64,000 nt of DNA, from positions 1 through 64,000 of the forward strand of contig NZ_LWEH01000005.1 in NCBI RefSeq assembly GCF_001635455.1, read 5' to 3'. Origin of the DNA: Vibrio sp. HI00D65 (GTDB taxonomy: Bacteria; Pseudomonadota; Gammaproteobacteria; Enterobacterales; Vibrionaceae). Positions 39,279 to 49,215 of this stretch are shown piece after piece (within the stretch, counting starts at the first letter, position 1; each line of letters begins with the position of its first letter). The notes under the pieces were generated by a model. The model made no database searches. It saw only the letters and a program-made list of their open reading frames with translations, and was not told the DNA's origin. Made by a program: the position numbers and the translations under genes.

Positions 39279-41768
39279 TTAACTTTTTGTTCCGGTGAGG
39301 CGAGTGCTTGTTAAACTATTATTTCCCATAAAGTAAGAGATCCAATCATCAATCGGCAATGGTCGAGCAAAGAAATAGCCTTGCGCGTATTTACAACCTA
39401 TCTGACGTAACGTTTTGACATGGCTTTGTGTTTCAAGCCCTTCTGCTATGACTGAAAAATCAAGTATCTGCGCAAGCTTTAATACCGCACATGTGATCTC
39501 GTAATCGACCTTGGATGAGTTGATGTCTTCGATAAAACTACGGTCTAGCTTGACGCAGTCAGCAGAGAGGTTTTTTAGTACTGAAAGAGATGAATAACCG
39601 GTACCAAAATCATCAATTGCGATCTTATACCCCTGAGAATGAAGCACTTCTATGGTTCTCGAACAGGTTTCGAAATCTCGCATCATATCCCTTTCTGTTA
39701 TTTCAAGTAGTAGTTGATGCGGTTTGCAGTCGGTTTCGTCGAGTATGACTTGCAGTTGTTCCGCAAGATCGGTCATGTAAAACATTCGTGCAGAGAAATT
39801 GATAGAGAAAGTCACCCCCTCCAAATTGATTCCAGAATGTTGCCATTCAGTAATCAGCTTCGCCACTCTCTTAAATACCCATTTATCGATGTCGATAATC
39901 AGGTCACTCTTTTCTGCTACTTCCAGAAAATCTACGGGTGAAAGCAGACCTAGCTTCGGGTGTTGCCAACGAACAAGTGCTTCTGCCCCAATGATCTCTT
40001 GCGAATCTAAATCGACTTTTGGTTGAAAAAACACTTCTAATTCATCATTGGCAACCGCTTGATGCAGCCCCATGTTGGTTTCAATTATATCGTTGACTTC
40101 GTGGGTCATCTTATCGGCATAAACGCGGTACTGGTCTCTGCCATTGCGCTTCGCGTGATACATGGCGGTGTCAGCGTTTCGAATTAAAGTTTCACCGTTA
40201 GCGCCATGAGTTGGGTATTCACATACGCCGATACTGGCTGCAACAAATATTGAGTTGTCGTCGGTATAGTAAGGCTTGCGAAGTGATTGGTTTAAACGCT
40301 CTGCTAGCTGTTCGCCTTCGCTCAAGCTGATGTTAGAGAATACGACCATAAACTCATCACCACCCATTCGTGCGACAAAACCGTTAATGCCAACGAGGGT
40401 CGTTAGAATATTCGATACATTGATAAGCAGGTTGTCACCTTGTCCATGACCGAGAGAGTCATTAATGGTTTTAAACTCGTCGATATCTAAATAAAAGAGC
40501 AAGAAACAGGAAGCCTGTTCATGTGAACGTTTGATCTCTTCATCCAGTTTTTTTGTGGCTAACAGTCGGTTCGCTAACCCTGTTAATGGGTCGTGGTGGG
40601 CGAGAAAGTCGAAGTTCTTTTTCTCCTCAGTCAGTTCTAGATAAGCTTCAGACAACCTTCCTGCCATGTCGTTGTAGGCTTTTTCCAAATGAGACCACTC
40701 ATCATTCCTGCCAAGTGCGATAGGTTCTCTTAAGCTGCCAGATTCTAAACGGTCAAAGCCGTGCTTGAGTGCATTTAGTGGTTTCTGAATGTGATTCCTG
40801 ACCACATAGTTGAGCAGTAGTAGAGACAAGATAACCGCAGAGAGGCTGATCATAATGGCGTTGAGTCGTGATTCGCCGATCTCTTCTTCCAATTTAGCGG
40901 TAAGAGCCAATGCTTGATTCTGAACGCGTGATTCTGTGTTCTCGACCATTTCGAGTAAGTCGTTTTGCGCATCTAAAAGCGAAGCCATCACCAGCCAGCG
41001 TTGCTCTAGGTTGGCACGAATTCGTTTCAACGCTGCGTTATAGCGTTTAACTGTTTTCTGAATACGCTTCTTCTGTTTAGTGACAGCTGTCGTTTCAATA
41101 TCAACATTTTCTAGATGCAGTAAGAATATGTCGAGCTCTTTTTCGACTTTAATCAAAAGCACTTTTTCTGTTTCTGGCGTAATGCGGCTATGTATATCAC
41201 CAACCATTTTCCCAGAAGTAAGAAAGGACTCTCTCAACATGTTCATGAGATCGAGCTCGTTGTTATAACGAATAAAGTCATGTTGGTTGAGATGTTTTAG
41301 CTTGCTGTCGGCAATCGCAAACTCCAATTGGTTCAATTGTGCCGCTAGTGTGGCATCAATTTGATTGGTTTGCTTGAGTATTCGATTGAGTGCGAGCGAG
41401 CTACCCAAGAAACGATGGAAGTTATCAATGAACGCATCGATCTTTTGTGAAAACCCTTCATTGGTCGATAGATCTCTGAGTTTTTGAAGTTGGTAGTCAA
41501 CGTTAAATGCTTCTTCCGACAAAGTGTTTTCACTGAACAAAAAGGTTTGTTCGAGCAGTTTCACTCGAGAGGTAAGCGTGAAAACTCGGCGGCTGATCTC
41601 TGAATTCACAATCAACTCAGATACGTGTGTTGAGGTTTCGTTTTTAAGTGTCGACTCAACATAATACAAAGAGCGAATCACCATGATCACAGCAAGGCTA
41701 ACGATGAGTAGCGAAATGAAGTTGGAGATGATGAAACGCTGGGTAATGTTTATTTGATTCAGTTTCAT
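39279..41768 (-). CDS. HAMP-GGDEF-EAL cyclic-di-GMP membrane protein
   Basis: An 829-residue membrane enzyme read from the ATG at 41768, which overlaps the upstream stop as ATGA. Order: membrane helix (about 12-33), sensory region to about 305, second helix (about 310-328), HAMP (about 330-385), GGDEF, EAL. The cyclase motif GGDEF is intact, but the inhibitory I-site RxxD upstream of it is missing (GINGFVARMGGDEF). The phosphodiesterase signature is intact: EALVRWQHP, DDFGTGYSSL, KLDRSFI, AEGLETQ. Both activities are possible. Coupling to a periplasmic binding protein gene suggests that ligand sensing controls cyclic-di-GMP. Confidence 0.93.
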   Translation of the reverse strand: MKLNQINITQRFIISNFISLLIVSLAVIMVIRSLYYVESTLKNETSTHVSELIVNSEISRRVFTLTSRVKLLEQTFLFSENTLSEEAFNVDYQLQKLRDLSTNEGFSQKIDAFIDNFHRFLGSSLALNRILKQTNQIDATLAAQLNQLEFAIADSKLKHLNQHDFIRYNNELDLMNMLRESFLTSGKMVGDIHSRITPETEKVLLIKVEKELDIFLLHLENVDIETTAVTKQKKRIQKTVKRYNAALKRIRANLEQRWLVMASLLDAQNDLLEMVENTESRVQNQALALTAKLEEEIGESRLNAIMISLSAVILSLLLLNYVVRNHIQKPLNALKHGFDRLESGSLREPIALGRNDEWSHLEKAYNDMAGRLSEAYLELTEEKKNFDFLAHHDPLTGLANRLLATKKLDEEIKRSHEQASCFLLFYLDIDEFKTINDSLGHGQGDNLLINVSNILTTLVGINGFVARMGGDEFMVVFSNISLSEGEQLAERLNQSLRKPYYTDDNSIFVAASIGVCEYPTHGANGETLIRNADTAMYHAKRNGRDQYRVYADKMTHEVNDIIETNMGLHQAVANDELEVFFQPKVDLDSQEIIGAEALVRWQHPKLGLLSPVDFLEVAEKSDLIIDIDKWVFKRVAKLITEWQHSGINLEGVTFSINFSARMFYMTDLAEQLQVILDETDCKPHQLLLEITERDMMRDFETCSRTIEVLHSQGYKIAIDDFGTGYSSLSVLKNLSADCVKLDRSFIEDINSSKVDYEITCAVLKLAQILDFSVIAEGLETQSHVKTLRQIGCKYAQGYFFARPLPIDDWISYFMGNNSLTSTRLTGTKS

Positions 41769-42886
41769 TGTGGCTTCCAAATATTCAAATACGCTTCGCG
41801 GTAGCCATTTTTAGGGTCATAAATACCAGTCGCTTCGTTGTTAATTAGCTCTGCGACATTGTTTGGCGTTACGAGGTGAACAGGCGCAGAATAACCACTG
41901 GGTGGCATGCTATTGAATGCTCTATTGAGTTCGTCAACAATTTGCCAACCTTGCAGGTATAAAGGCTCAGGAACAGTCGCCGATTGGAACTGATCTTTGC
42001 TAATTCGCTTGTAGGCGGCCTTGCTTCCATCTCCCGCAGAAATATTGTTTGGAATCAGTTTGTTTTCTTCTTGGTTAGATTCTAAAGAGGGGATGGCATA
42101 GTCGATATACAGGTCGTTTATCGCCAAAATATGCGTGATGTTGTCGCCGTGTCTTTTATCCAGCATCTTTAAGGTAGCAGGCATCTTTTTGTCGATTTGA
42201 TCGAGTGGTAGGTAGATGAGCTCTAGAACATCACAGTTACGACACTGTTTAATGGTGTCGACCATAGCGTTAGCCTTAATCATCGCAATTTCGTAGTTTG
42301 GGTCTGTGAACACCACAATTTTTGCTTGTTGCTTGGAGTCAACAATCGCAAGCAAGGCCGCAACTTCAGCGACATCTAATGGGTCGGTAGTGATATTCGT
42401 AAAGAGACCAATATCAGGGTTTCCACCTGCTAACTCCGTCGCGTGCCAACCAATGATAGTAATACCTAAATCTTGAGCTTGTTTTAAGATCTTTTGGTGG
42501 CGGACAGCATCAATTCCACCAAGTACGATTGCGTCTGGCTGAAAACCTATCGCTTTTCTTATTGCTGCCCCTTGGCGAACTTCAGAGCCTAGACCGTCGA
42601 TAAAACGTAGGTGCCAATCAATGTTGGATATGGCTTCTGATAAACCTTTACCTACGCCATAAACACCACCGTTGCGCAGATCAGACGCAACAAAAATAAT
42701 GTTCTTTTCATGGCGAACGGCTGGGCCTTCCGTTGGGCCTCCCCATGTGACTTGGTTTGATACAGCACGTGTGACTTTGTTTTCTGCGTATTTGAAAAAT
42801 ACGTCCTCTGGATACCCTGCAAAACTCGTTGAGCTACAAGTGATAGCAAGTAATAAACTCGCAAAGTGAAATGTTCTATTCATCAT
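41765..42886 (-). CDS. Periplasmic sugar-binding-like sensor protein
   Basis: A 373-residue periplasmic binding protein of the LacI/ribose-binding fold (Peripla_BP_4 type) with a signal peptide cleaved after SFAG-type residues near 23. Segments NIIFVASDLRNGGVYGVGKGL and DAIVLGGIDA, and AINDLYIDYA, fit the two lobes. No ABC transporter genes are near; it overlaps the HAMP-GGDEF-EAL gene by four bases, so it is probably the ligand-binding partner of that receptor. It is divergent from a LuxP-like gene. The ligand is unknown. Confidence 0.85.
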   Translation of the reverse strand: MMNRTFHFASLLLAITCSSTSFAGYPEDVFFKYAENKVTRAVSNQVTWGGPTEGPAVRHEKNIIFVASDLRNGGVYGVGKGLSEAISNIDWHLRFIDGLGSEVRQGAAIRKAIGFQPDAIVLGGIDAVRHQKILKQAQDLGITIIGWHATELAGGNPDIGLFTNITTDPLDVAEVAALLAIVDSKQQAKIVVFTDPNYEIAMIKANAMVDTIKQCRNCDVLELIYLPLDQIDKKMPATLKMLDKRHGDNITHILAINDLYIDYAIPSLESNQEENKLIPNNISAGDGSKAAYKRISKDQFQSATVPEPLYLQGWQIVDELNRAFNSMPPSGYSAPVHLVTPNNVAELINNEATGIYDPKNGYREAYLNIWKPQ

Positions 42887-42964
42887 CTCTATAAAAGTCT
42901 TTAAATTATCACCTTACTATATTTATAATATTGTTAATAAACATTCAAACACTTGGTAACATTT

Positions 42965-44059
42965 ATGTTGGGTCAAAATTATAAAATCCTTTTACCTACC
43001 CTCCTAACTACTTGTTTTATGGTTTCAGAGCCTGTGAGCGCTTATGGGGAAAGGCCTGACGATGATTTTGAAAAACTTGAAAAATTTCAAGAAACTGTAA
43101 GCGGAGAGCCGATCTCTTTAGTATCGAAATCTTCTGAAAAGCCCGTAAGGATCGCTTTAATTTATCCAAGTGCAGATATTTCTGACTTTTGGATACGTAA
43201 TTTCATCGCGTTGAAGGAAAGATTGATTGCCTTACAGCTTAAATTTGAGATTGATGAATTCACATCTAGGCAGATTGAACACTCACTTCAAACTCAATAC
43301 ACCGAGCAAGTACTCAGCTCGGAAAAGCCTTATGATTTTGTCATTTTTGGACCATCAGAGTTGGATATACAAGCCGCTAATATCCAAAAACTGTCTGCTT
43401 CCACTGACTTTAAAACCTTCATTTGGGCATTTCATACGCCAAACGAACAGTGGTCTCACCAACCAGATAGTTGGTTTGATTTTTCCAGCGAAATGGGAGC
43501 CGAGGTGTTGTGTGACCACGTGGTCAAAGAGTTAGGTAAAGACGTGGAGTTTTCCGCTAACCGAGGTATTCCAGGTATTACTGATACACAACGCTCTCAA
43601 GGGTTTATTGATTGTGTTGAAGAGAAGGGCGATTGGTTAACGGTTTATGAGCATTTTGGGCAGTATCAAAAAATTGGTGGTGCTGATGGGATCCGTTTGG
43701 TTTTGGGTAACTTTCCAGAAGTGACCATGGTTCACAATGCGAACACGGCAATGACTATGGGCGCTGTAGACGCGCTAGGCGAAGCAGACAAGCTGTCTGA
43801 GATATATGTGACAGGTTGGGGGGGAACCGCAAAAGAGATAGAGAAAATCCGATCTGACGAGCTTGATGCAACACCAATGCGAATGAGTGATGATCTGGGG
43901 GTAGCCACTGCAGAGGCTATCAAGTTTCACTTGGAAGGTCGACAAACAGAAGTGCCGTTGATTTATCTTGGCAGAATCACCGTGGTGCACAGCAAAATGG
44001 ATGAGGAAGAGCTGAGCCAATTAACTCGGGAGGCTTTCCGTTATTCAGGAAAAAACTAG
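42965..44059 (+). CDS. LuxP-like periplasmic binding protein
   Basis: A 364-residue homologue of LuxP, the autoinducer-2 receptor of vibrios, from the ATG at 42965 (signal peptide ending VSA). Aligned by eye with remembered V. harveyi LuxP, it keeps the segments YPSADISDFWIRN, VTGWGGTAKEI, MRMSDDLGVATAEAIK and the end REAFRYSGKN. Of the AI-2 contacts, Ser79, Trp82, Arg215, Trp289 and Arg310 appear conserved, but Gln77, Asn159 and Asp267 appear changed. No luxQ is adjacent. It is divergent from the binding-protein/GGDEF-EAL pair and followed by a terminator. It may sense AI-2 or another small ligand. Confidence 0.82.
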   Translation: MLGQNYKILLPTLLTTCFMVSEPVSAYGERPDDDFEKLEKFQETVSGEPISLVSKSSEKPVRIALIYPSADISDFWIRNFIALKERLIALQLKFEIDEFTSRQIEHSLQTQYTEQVLSSEKPYDFVIFGPSELDIQAANIQKLSASTDFKTFIWAFHTPNEQWSHQPDSWFDFSSEMGAEVLCDHVVKELGKDVEFSANRGIPGITDTQRSQGFIDCVEEKGDWLTVYEHFGQYQKIGGADGIRLVLGNFPEVTMVHNANTAMTMGAVDALGEADKLSEIYVTGWGGTAKEIEKIRSDELDATPMRMSDDLGVATAEAIKFHLEGRQTEVPLIYLGRITVVHSKMDEEELSQLTREAFRYSGKN

Positions 44060-44089
44060 TGCACTAAAAGTCACTCATACACCAGCAAA

Positions 44090-44128
44090 GAAAAAGTCGC
44101 TTGCCTGTATTAGGCAAGCGACTTTTTT
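44090..44128 (+). terminator. Rho-independent terminator
   Basis: AAAAAGTCGCTTGCC / GGCAAGCGACTTTTT, perfect 15 bp, seven-base loop, T-run. It ends the luxP-like gene. Confidence 0.95.
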
Positions 44129-44284
44129 CGTTTGTAATGCTTAGCTTATAGTTGCTACACATATGGACTCTCCAATTCGAGGTTTAATTTAGTCGCTCTA
44201 AGGTTGACTGAAATAAAAGAGTAAGTTCTTGAGCCTATCGCCTTCTTACATAAACTTGACGATGTGGACACAGTTATTCCAGCA

Positions 44285-44617
44285 CTAATAGGTGCTGAGC
44301 ACTTCATCGATTTGTTGATTAATAATTTTCATCTCACTGTAGATCAGTGAAAGGTCTTCAGCTTCTGGAGCTATTTTGTTAAATGTGTTTTGTTCAACTC
44401 TTTCTAGGGCAACGGTTGCTGTCTCTTCTCCAAAACTGGCCAAAATGCCTTTTAAAGTATGCACCGTAAAATGAAGCTTACCCCAATCTTGCTGTTGTAC
44501 CAGTTCTTCGATCTCTTGTAATGAATCGCCATGGTCTTCTTGGTAGGTTGATAACACGGCGAAAATTACATCTCTGTCATTGTCTAGGTAGGCATTTAAA
44601 GCATCAAAATTTAGCAT
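44285..44617 (-). CDS. Histidine phosphotransfer (HPt) protein
   Basis: A 110-residue single HPt domain from the ATG at 44617, after CAGGAGTC. The phosphorylatable His is H53 in VHTLKGILASFG. All-helical, no other domain. It overlaps the upstream receiver-protein gene by 7 bp. It likely relays phosphate between a hybrid kinase elsewhere and the neighbouring receiver protein. Confidence 0.92.
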   Translation of the reverse strand: MLNFDALNAYLDNDRDVIFAVLSTYQEDHGDSLQEIEELVQQQDWGKLHFTVHTLKGILASFGEETATVALERVEQNTFNKIAPEAEDLSLIYSEMKIINQQIDEVLSTY

Positions 44618-46200
44618 ATAGACTCCTGTCGACTGCATATTGAGAATGGGCTGGGCGGCTTAGTGGAATAGCCATATTTTGATGAGTCACTAATCCATTG
44701 ATTCCAGCTAGGAGGAAGGTCTAACTGAATGAGATCTTCCATGTATTCGTCGCAAAGGTCTGTTTCAACGCATGCGTTATTGACAGCGTAAAGGTAGTCT
44801 AGCTTAGCGGCGACTGAATAGGGATAATTGGTAATAAAGTCGCGTAATTCTTGGATCGAGCCTGAGTTTCCGATGTTGATACAATGCGAAGGATCGTCTT
44901 TTCGAGACTCAAGTTTATCGTTTATTGCCTCACCGCGTAATTTCAAACACTCTTCGACGATGTGGTACAGAGAGTATTCACCAAAGTGGCACAGCAAAGG
45001 CAAAAATTGCGATAGCAGTGAAGTCGGTTGATTGTAAAACTGATTAGCTAACAATTTAGTCGCTCGTATCACTTTTTTGTGCGCAACTAACGGGCTGCCT
45101 TCAATCAACAATATATTGCTTTGGAACAGTGCTAGGCTTGCTAATACTTGTTGTTGAAGTTTGGCTGGTAGCTTCAAATTGACTAATTCGGTAAATTGGG
45201 AGGCGTGCTCAAGCAAAAGACGTTTATTTGGTACTTGAGTTTCTCTTTGGTACGTCGCTCTTAGGGAATCGAAGTGGGTTCCAATTGAATGAATTACGTC
45301 GATATCGGCGGGTGAAATATGGCTTGCGTACATCTCCCCAAGCTTAATGAGCATGTGTGTATTATCAGCGTTTTCAGCCAAATCGATCGCTCTGATTGCG
45401 CGATGGCTAATACTTGGCGTCATCTCAAATGCACGAATAGCCAATTTTAAAGCGGGCAGTAGCATCTTGTGTTTTTCATAAATACAGCTGAGGCAATCAA
45501 TCACGCTCAAGGATAGTGGTTGAACGATAAGATAGTTGTGTAGTTTCTCTATCGCCAAGTTCGGCTTTCCTAAGCTATCTAGAATTAACGCTTCTGCGAC
45601 CAATTTGGTTGGGTGCATATTAGTTTTAGAGTGAGTGATTAGACTAGAGAGCAGTTGCCACTTCTTTCCTGCGATTAAGTGTTCAATCAGTGTTGCTTCG
45701 AATTGAACATTGGATTTTTCGCTGGTTATTTCTAATGCCTGTTTAAGCAATTCCGGTGTCGTAATAGGGTATAGGCGGTTGAGTTGGTCTATTTGTCTTG
45801 ACTCGAATACAGCACTTTTGATTTTCTTGCCTAATACCTGAGTGTTAATTGGCTTAGAAATAAAATGGTGGGCCTCTCCTGATAGGGCGGTAAGTACTGT
45901 TTCTTGGCGCATATCCCCGGAGAGTAAAATTGTTGCAACCGTGTGGTCGATAAGACGATTACGATACAGAATACTTAGTAGCTCAAAGCCGGTAAACGAC
46001 TGCTCTAAGTGATAATCAATGAGCAGAACATGAAACGCATGCGTTTCGACAGCCTTAATGGCTTGTCGGTAATCTGTCGCAATGAAAATACACTCGTGCG
46101 CAATGCCTAAACTGGCAAGCTGTTGTTTGATCAGAATCGTCGCACTCTTAGAGTCGTCGACGATTAACACCCTTAGGTCTCCTGGTAAGGCCAAACCCAT
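44611..46200 (-). CDS. Response regulator: receiver plus helical-repeat domain
   Basis: A 529-residue protein with an N-terminal CheY-like receiver: acidic pair D15-D16, phosphoacceptor D62 (LLIDYHLEQ), S94 in LLSGD and K116 in ISKP. The remaining 400 residues are helical with TPR-like character (for example LPALKLAIRAFEMTPSI) and no DNA-binding or enzyme domain. It is co-transcribed with the HPt gene. It probably works by protein-protein contact in a phosphorelay linked to the cyclic-di-GMP receptor next door; the partner is unknown. Confidence 0.85.
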   Translation of the reverse strand: MGLALPGDLRVLIVDDSKSATILIKQQLASLGIAHECIFIATDYRQAIKAVETHAFHVLLIDYHLEQSFTGFELLSILYRNRLIDHTVATILLSGDMRQETVLTALSGEAHHFISKPINTQVLGKKIKSAVFESRQIDQLNRLYPITTPELLKQALEITSEKSNVQFEATLIEHLIAGKKWQLLSSLITHSKTNMHPTKLVAEALILDSLGKPNLAIEKLHNYLIVQPLSLSVIDCLSCIYEKHKMLLPALKLAIRAFEMTPSISHRAIRAIDLAENADNTHMLIKLGEMYASHISPADIDVIHSIGTHFDSLRATYQRETQVPNKRLLLEHASQFTELVNLKLPAKLQQQVLASLALFQSNILLIEGSPLVAHKKVIRATKLLANQFYNQPTSLLSQFLPLLCHFGEYSLYHIVEECLKLRGEAINDKLESRKDDPSHCINIGNSGSIQELRDFITNYPYSVAAKLDYLYAVNNACVETDLCDEYMEDLIQLDLPPSWNQWISDSSKYGYSTKPPSPFSICSRQESIC

Positions 46201-46469
46201 TTTCCTCTATACCAAATGATATTCTTAATTTAAGTGTCATGTTGCACATTGTCAAGGTGCTCAGTTCACATCTATGCGGTTAATAAGTTATTGGTAATTA
46301 AAGAATATTTACAAATAATCGAGAGTGTTTCTTTGCGGCGACTGATTCTGCCTGACTTTCTAAGGTCAACACTATTTTGATCACAAGAGGCAAGTGATTA
46401 GTCCTGCTTTTTTGTTGAATTAGAATCGTACTTATCTACGAATCAAGCGGCGTTTTTAAGCCTTCAACC

Positions 46470-48020
46470 TTAATCACGCATACTAAAAATTAACACAGCA
46501 GCCAATGCCAAGAATGCGGTCATCATAAGAAATACATCATTGTAGGCCATAATTGCCGCGTCACGTTGCATGGTTCCTAGCAAACTCGCTTGGGCTTGAT
46601 GCATCGCCGTTGCAGTGTCACTTCCTGATTGAATAAAGAACGCCTGTTGTTCCTTCAGTATTTGCCACCCCAATTGGTTTACTGAAGGCAATGACTCTTT
46701 AATATGACCAAGGTGTTCACGCGTTTTGTTGTCCAACAGAGTAGCGATAATCGCGATACTGAAAGCCCCGCCTAAGTTACGCATAACGTTAGTTAGCGTA
46801 GAGGCGTCCGGTGTATCCATTTTATTGATGTTCTTCATTGCCACTAAAGAAAGTGGAACCATGATGAACGGGCTACCAATCGCACGCAGCACCATTGATA
46901 AAATCAACTGTTGGCCCCCAAAGTCTATGGTCATGTGGGTATTTACGTAACAACTGAAACCAAACATAGCGAAGCCAAAGGTCACTAAGTATTTCGGCTT
47001 AATGACTTGAGTCAGCTTAGGCACGACTGGAAATACGAATAGTTGAGGGAAGCCCATCCACATGAGCACTTCACCGATTTCCATCGCGTTGTATTGCTGA
47101 ATCTGAGTGAGGTACAGTGGCAATACGTAGATAGAGCCAAGTAATGCCATACCCAAGATCAGATACGCCAAACAAGACATCGCAAACTGACCATCACGCA
47201 GGAGCCTTAAGTTAACCAATGGCTTTTTGTGTTGAAGCTCGTTTATCACGAAGTAAACCAAACTCACGACAGAAATAATGCTCAACGTAATGATAAAACT
47301 TGAGCTGAACCACTCTTCACGGTTGCCTTCTTCGAGTACTACTTCCAAACAGCCAAGCCCCAATGCCATGGTAGCGATGCCAAACCAATCGGCTTTTTTC
47401 AGCGTGCCGAGGTCGAGTTTCTCATCATCCAAGCCATATCGGATCATGGTGATTAATAGCAGAGCCGGTGGGATGTTGATGTAGAAAATGTAGTGCCACG
47501 AGAAGTTCTCGGTTAACCAGCCACCAAACGTGGGGCCGATAGATGGAGCAAATGTTGCAGTAACACCAAACAAAGCCATGCCGACAGCACGCTTGTTGAT
47601 AGGCAGCAGTTGAATAACGAGTGAGAAGGCGAGTGGTATCAAAGCACCACCACTAAAACCTTGCATCGCACGGAATACGATCATCGAGGTCATGTTCCAA
47701 GAGAGTGAACACAGTAACGACGATACGGTGAAGATCGCTGTAGTCCATGTTAAATAGCGACGTTTACCTAATGCTTTAGAAAGCCAACCACTGAGTGGAA
47801 TCGCGATCATTTCAGCAACCAGATAAGAGGTCGAGATCCATGAACTTTCATCCAAGGTAGCAGATAGGGCACCTTGAATGTCTTTAAGAGACGAGTTGGT
47901 GATCTGGATATCCAAGATCGCCATAAACGCACCAATCAAACCACCGAATAGGGCGATCCAATGGCGAGTTGTTACCTCATTATCGTCATTCGTTGAGGTG
48001 ATAACGCCAGTTTTGCTCAT
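46470..48020 (-). CDS. EmrB/DHA2-family MFS efflux pump
   Basis: A 516-residue transporter with about 14 membrane helices. It has the DHA2 signatures: the early LDIQITNSSLKDIQGAL segment, GWLSKALGKRRYL, and motif GPTFGGWLTENFSWHYIFYINIP. With the adaptor gene 3 bp upstream it forms an EmrAB-type pump exporting hydrophobic toxic compounds. Substrate unknown. Confidence 0.94.
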   Translation of the reverse strand: MSKTGVITSTNDDNEVTTRHWIALFGGLIGAFMAILDIQITNSSLKDIQGALSATLDESSWISTSYLVAEMIAIPLSGWLSKALGKRRYLTWTTAIFTVSSLLCSLSWNMTSMIVFRAMQGFSGGALIPLAFSLVIQLLPINKRAVGMALFGVTATFAPSIGPTFGGWLTENFSWHYIFYINIPPALLLITMIRYGLDDEKLDLGTLKKADWFGIATMALGLGCLEVVLEEGNREEWFSSSFIITLSIISVVSLVYFVINELQHKKPLVNLRLLRDGQFAMSCLAYLILGMALLGSIYVLPLYLTQIQQYNAMEIGEVLMWMGFPQLFVFPVVPKLTQVIKPKYLVTFGFAMFGFSCYVNTHMTIDFGGQQLILSMVLRAIGSPFIMVPLSLVAMKNINKMDTPDASTLTNVMRNLGGAFSIAIIATLLDNKTREHLGHIKESLPSVNQLGWQILKEQQAFFIQSGSDTATAMHQAQASLLGTMQRDAAIMAYNDVFLMMTAFLALAAVLIFSMRD

Positions 48021-48023
48021 GGT

Positions 48024-49088
48024 CTAGCCTCGTTTATCAATGGTCGCAACCACAGACAAACCAGGAAGCAGACGACCTTGTAGCTCTTTCTGGTCTGGAA
48101 TTGTAATTTTCACAGGTACACGTTGCACGATCTTGGTGAAGTTACCCGTTGCGTTTTCTGGTGGAAGTAGTGCGAACTTCGCGCCGGTTGCAGGTGAGAA
48201 GCTGTCGACAACGCCTTCAAGTGGTTGCCCAGGGAAAGCATCCAATTCAACTTTAACTGTTTGGCCTTCGTGAATACCACTTAGTTGCGTCTCTTTGAAG
48301 TTCGCCTCTATCCACACTTGATTGTTTGGCACTAAACTCATGAGCGGTGCACCAGCTTGAATCAATAAGCCTTCACGTACGCTTCGCTTACCAATTACGC
48401 CATCTGTTGGTGCATAAACTTTGGTGTATTGAAGGTTTAGCTGTGCCTGCTCTTGTTGTGCTTGAGCTTCAGTGACCGATGCTTTTGCTTGTTCTATTTC
48501 GCTAGCAATAACCGTTAATTGGTCGTGACTTGCAATCAGGTTCGCTTTTGCTTCTTCTAAGTCAGCAAGGGTTACTTTTTGTTGAGCGACCATGCTATCG
48601 ACTTCATCTTGCGAAGCATAATTACGTTTTAACAGACTACGAGAGCGCTGCACTTGTTGAATTGCACGTTCGTACTCTGCTTTGGCTGAGTCCACACCAC
48701 TTTCTGCTTGGCTAATTTTGCTACGTTGTAACGTATTTTGGGCGATGAGATTCTTTACATCAGACTGGACAACGGATAGGTGAGCGTTAGCCTGTGCAAG
48801 CGCAGCTTGGTAGTCACGATCATCGATTTGAACCAATAGATCGCCTTCCTTAACTGATTGGTTGTCCGTTACATAGGACTTAACGATATAGCCAGATACC
48901 TTAGGGCTGATATTGGTAATGTCGCCCTGTAGGTAGGCATTATCGGTCGACTCAAAGTACTGACCGTAACCGTACCAATATCCAGCACCAGCTAAACCCA
49001 ATGACAGCATGATCGCAGTGGCAATAAGCGGGGCTTTTTTACGTTTTTTTGTGCTTACTGGTTGCGAAGCTGTGTTGTTCTCTGCCAT
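48024..49088 (-). CDS. HlyD/EmrA-family membrane fusion protein
   Basis: A 354-residue periplasmic adaptor anchored by one N-terminal helix (about 20-40). STDNAYLQGDITNISPKVSGYI is the biotinyl-lipoyl-like opening, followed by a long helical hairpin and the second lipoyl half with YAPTDGVIGKRSV. Partner of the MFS pump 3 bp downstream. Divergent from a LysR gene that probably regulates both. Confidence 0.95.
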   Translation of the reverse strand: MAENNTASQPVSTKKRKKAPLIATAIMLSLGLAGAGYWYGYGQYFESTDNAYLQGDITNISPKVSGYIVKSYVTDNQSVKEGDLLVQIDDRDYQAALAQANAHLSVVQSDVKNLIAQNTLQRSKISQAESGVDSAKAEYERAIQQVQRSRSLLKRNYASQDEVDSMVAQQKVTLADLEEAKANLIASHDQLTVIASEIEQAKASVTEAQAQQEQAQLNLQYTKVYAPTDGVIGKRSVREGLLIQAGAPLMSLVPNNQVWIEANFKETQLSGIHEGQTVKVELDAFPGQPLEGVVDSFSPATGAKFALLPPENATGNFTKIVQRVPVKITIPDQKELQGRLLPGLSVVATIDKRG

Positions 49089-49215
49089 TGCTCTTTTCTC
49101 TTTTTGTTTTTATTTGGATGTAACGAATTGTAAATGAATCTGATTGATTGATAAGATAGGAATAAAGGGAAACACTGTTGCAAAAATATTACTAATTGTA
49201 GTTTTGGGAGGTCTT

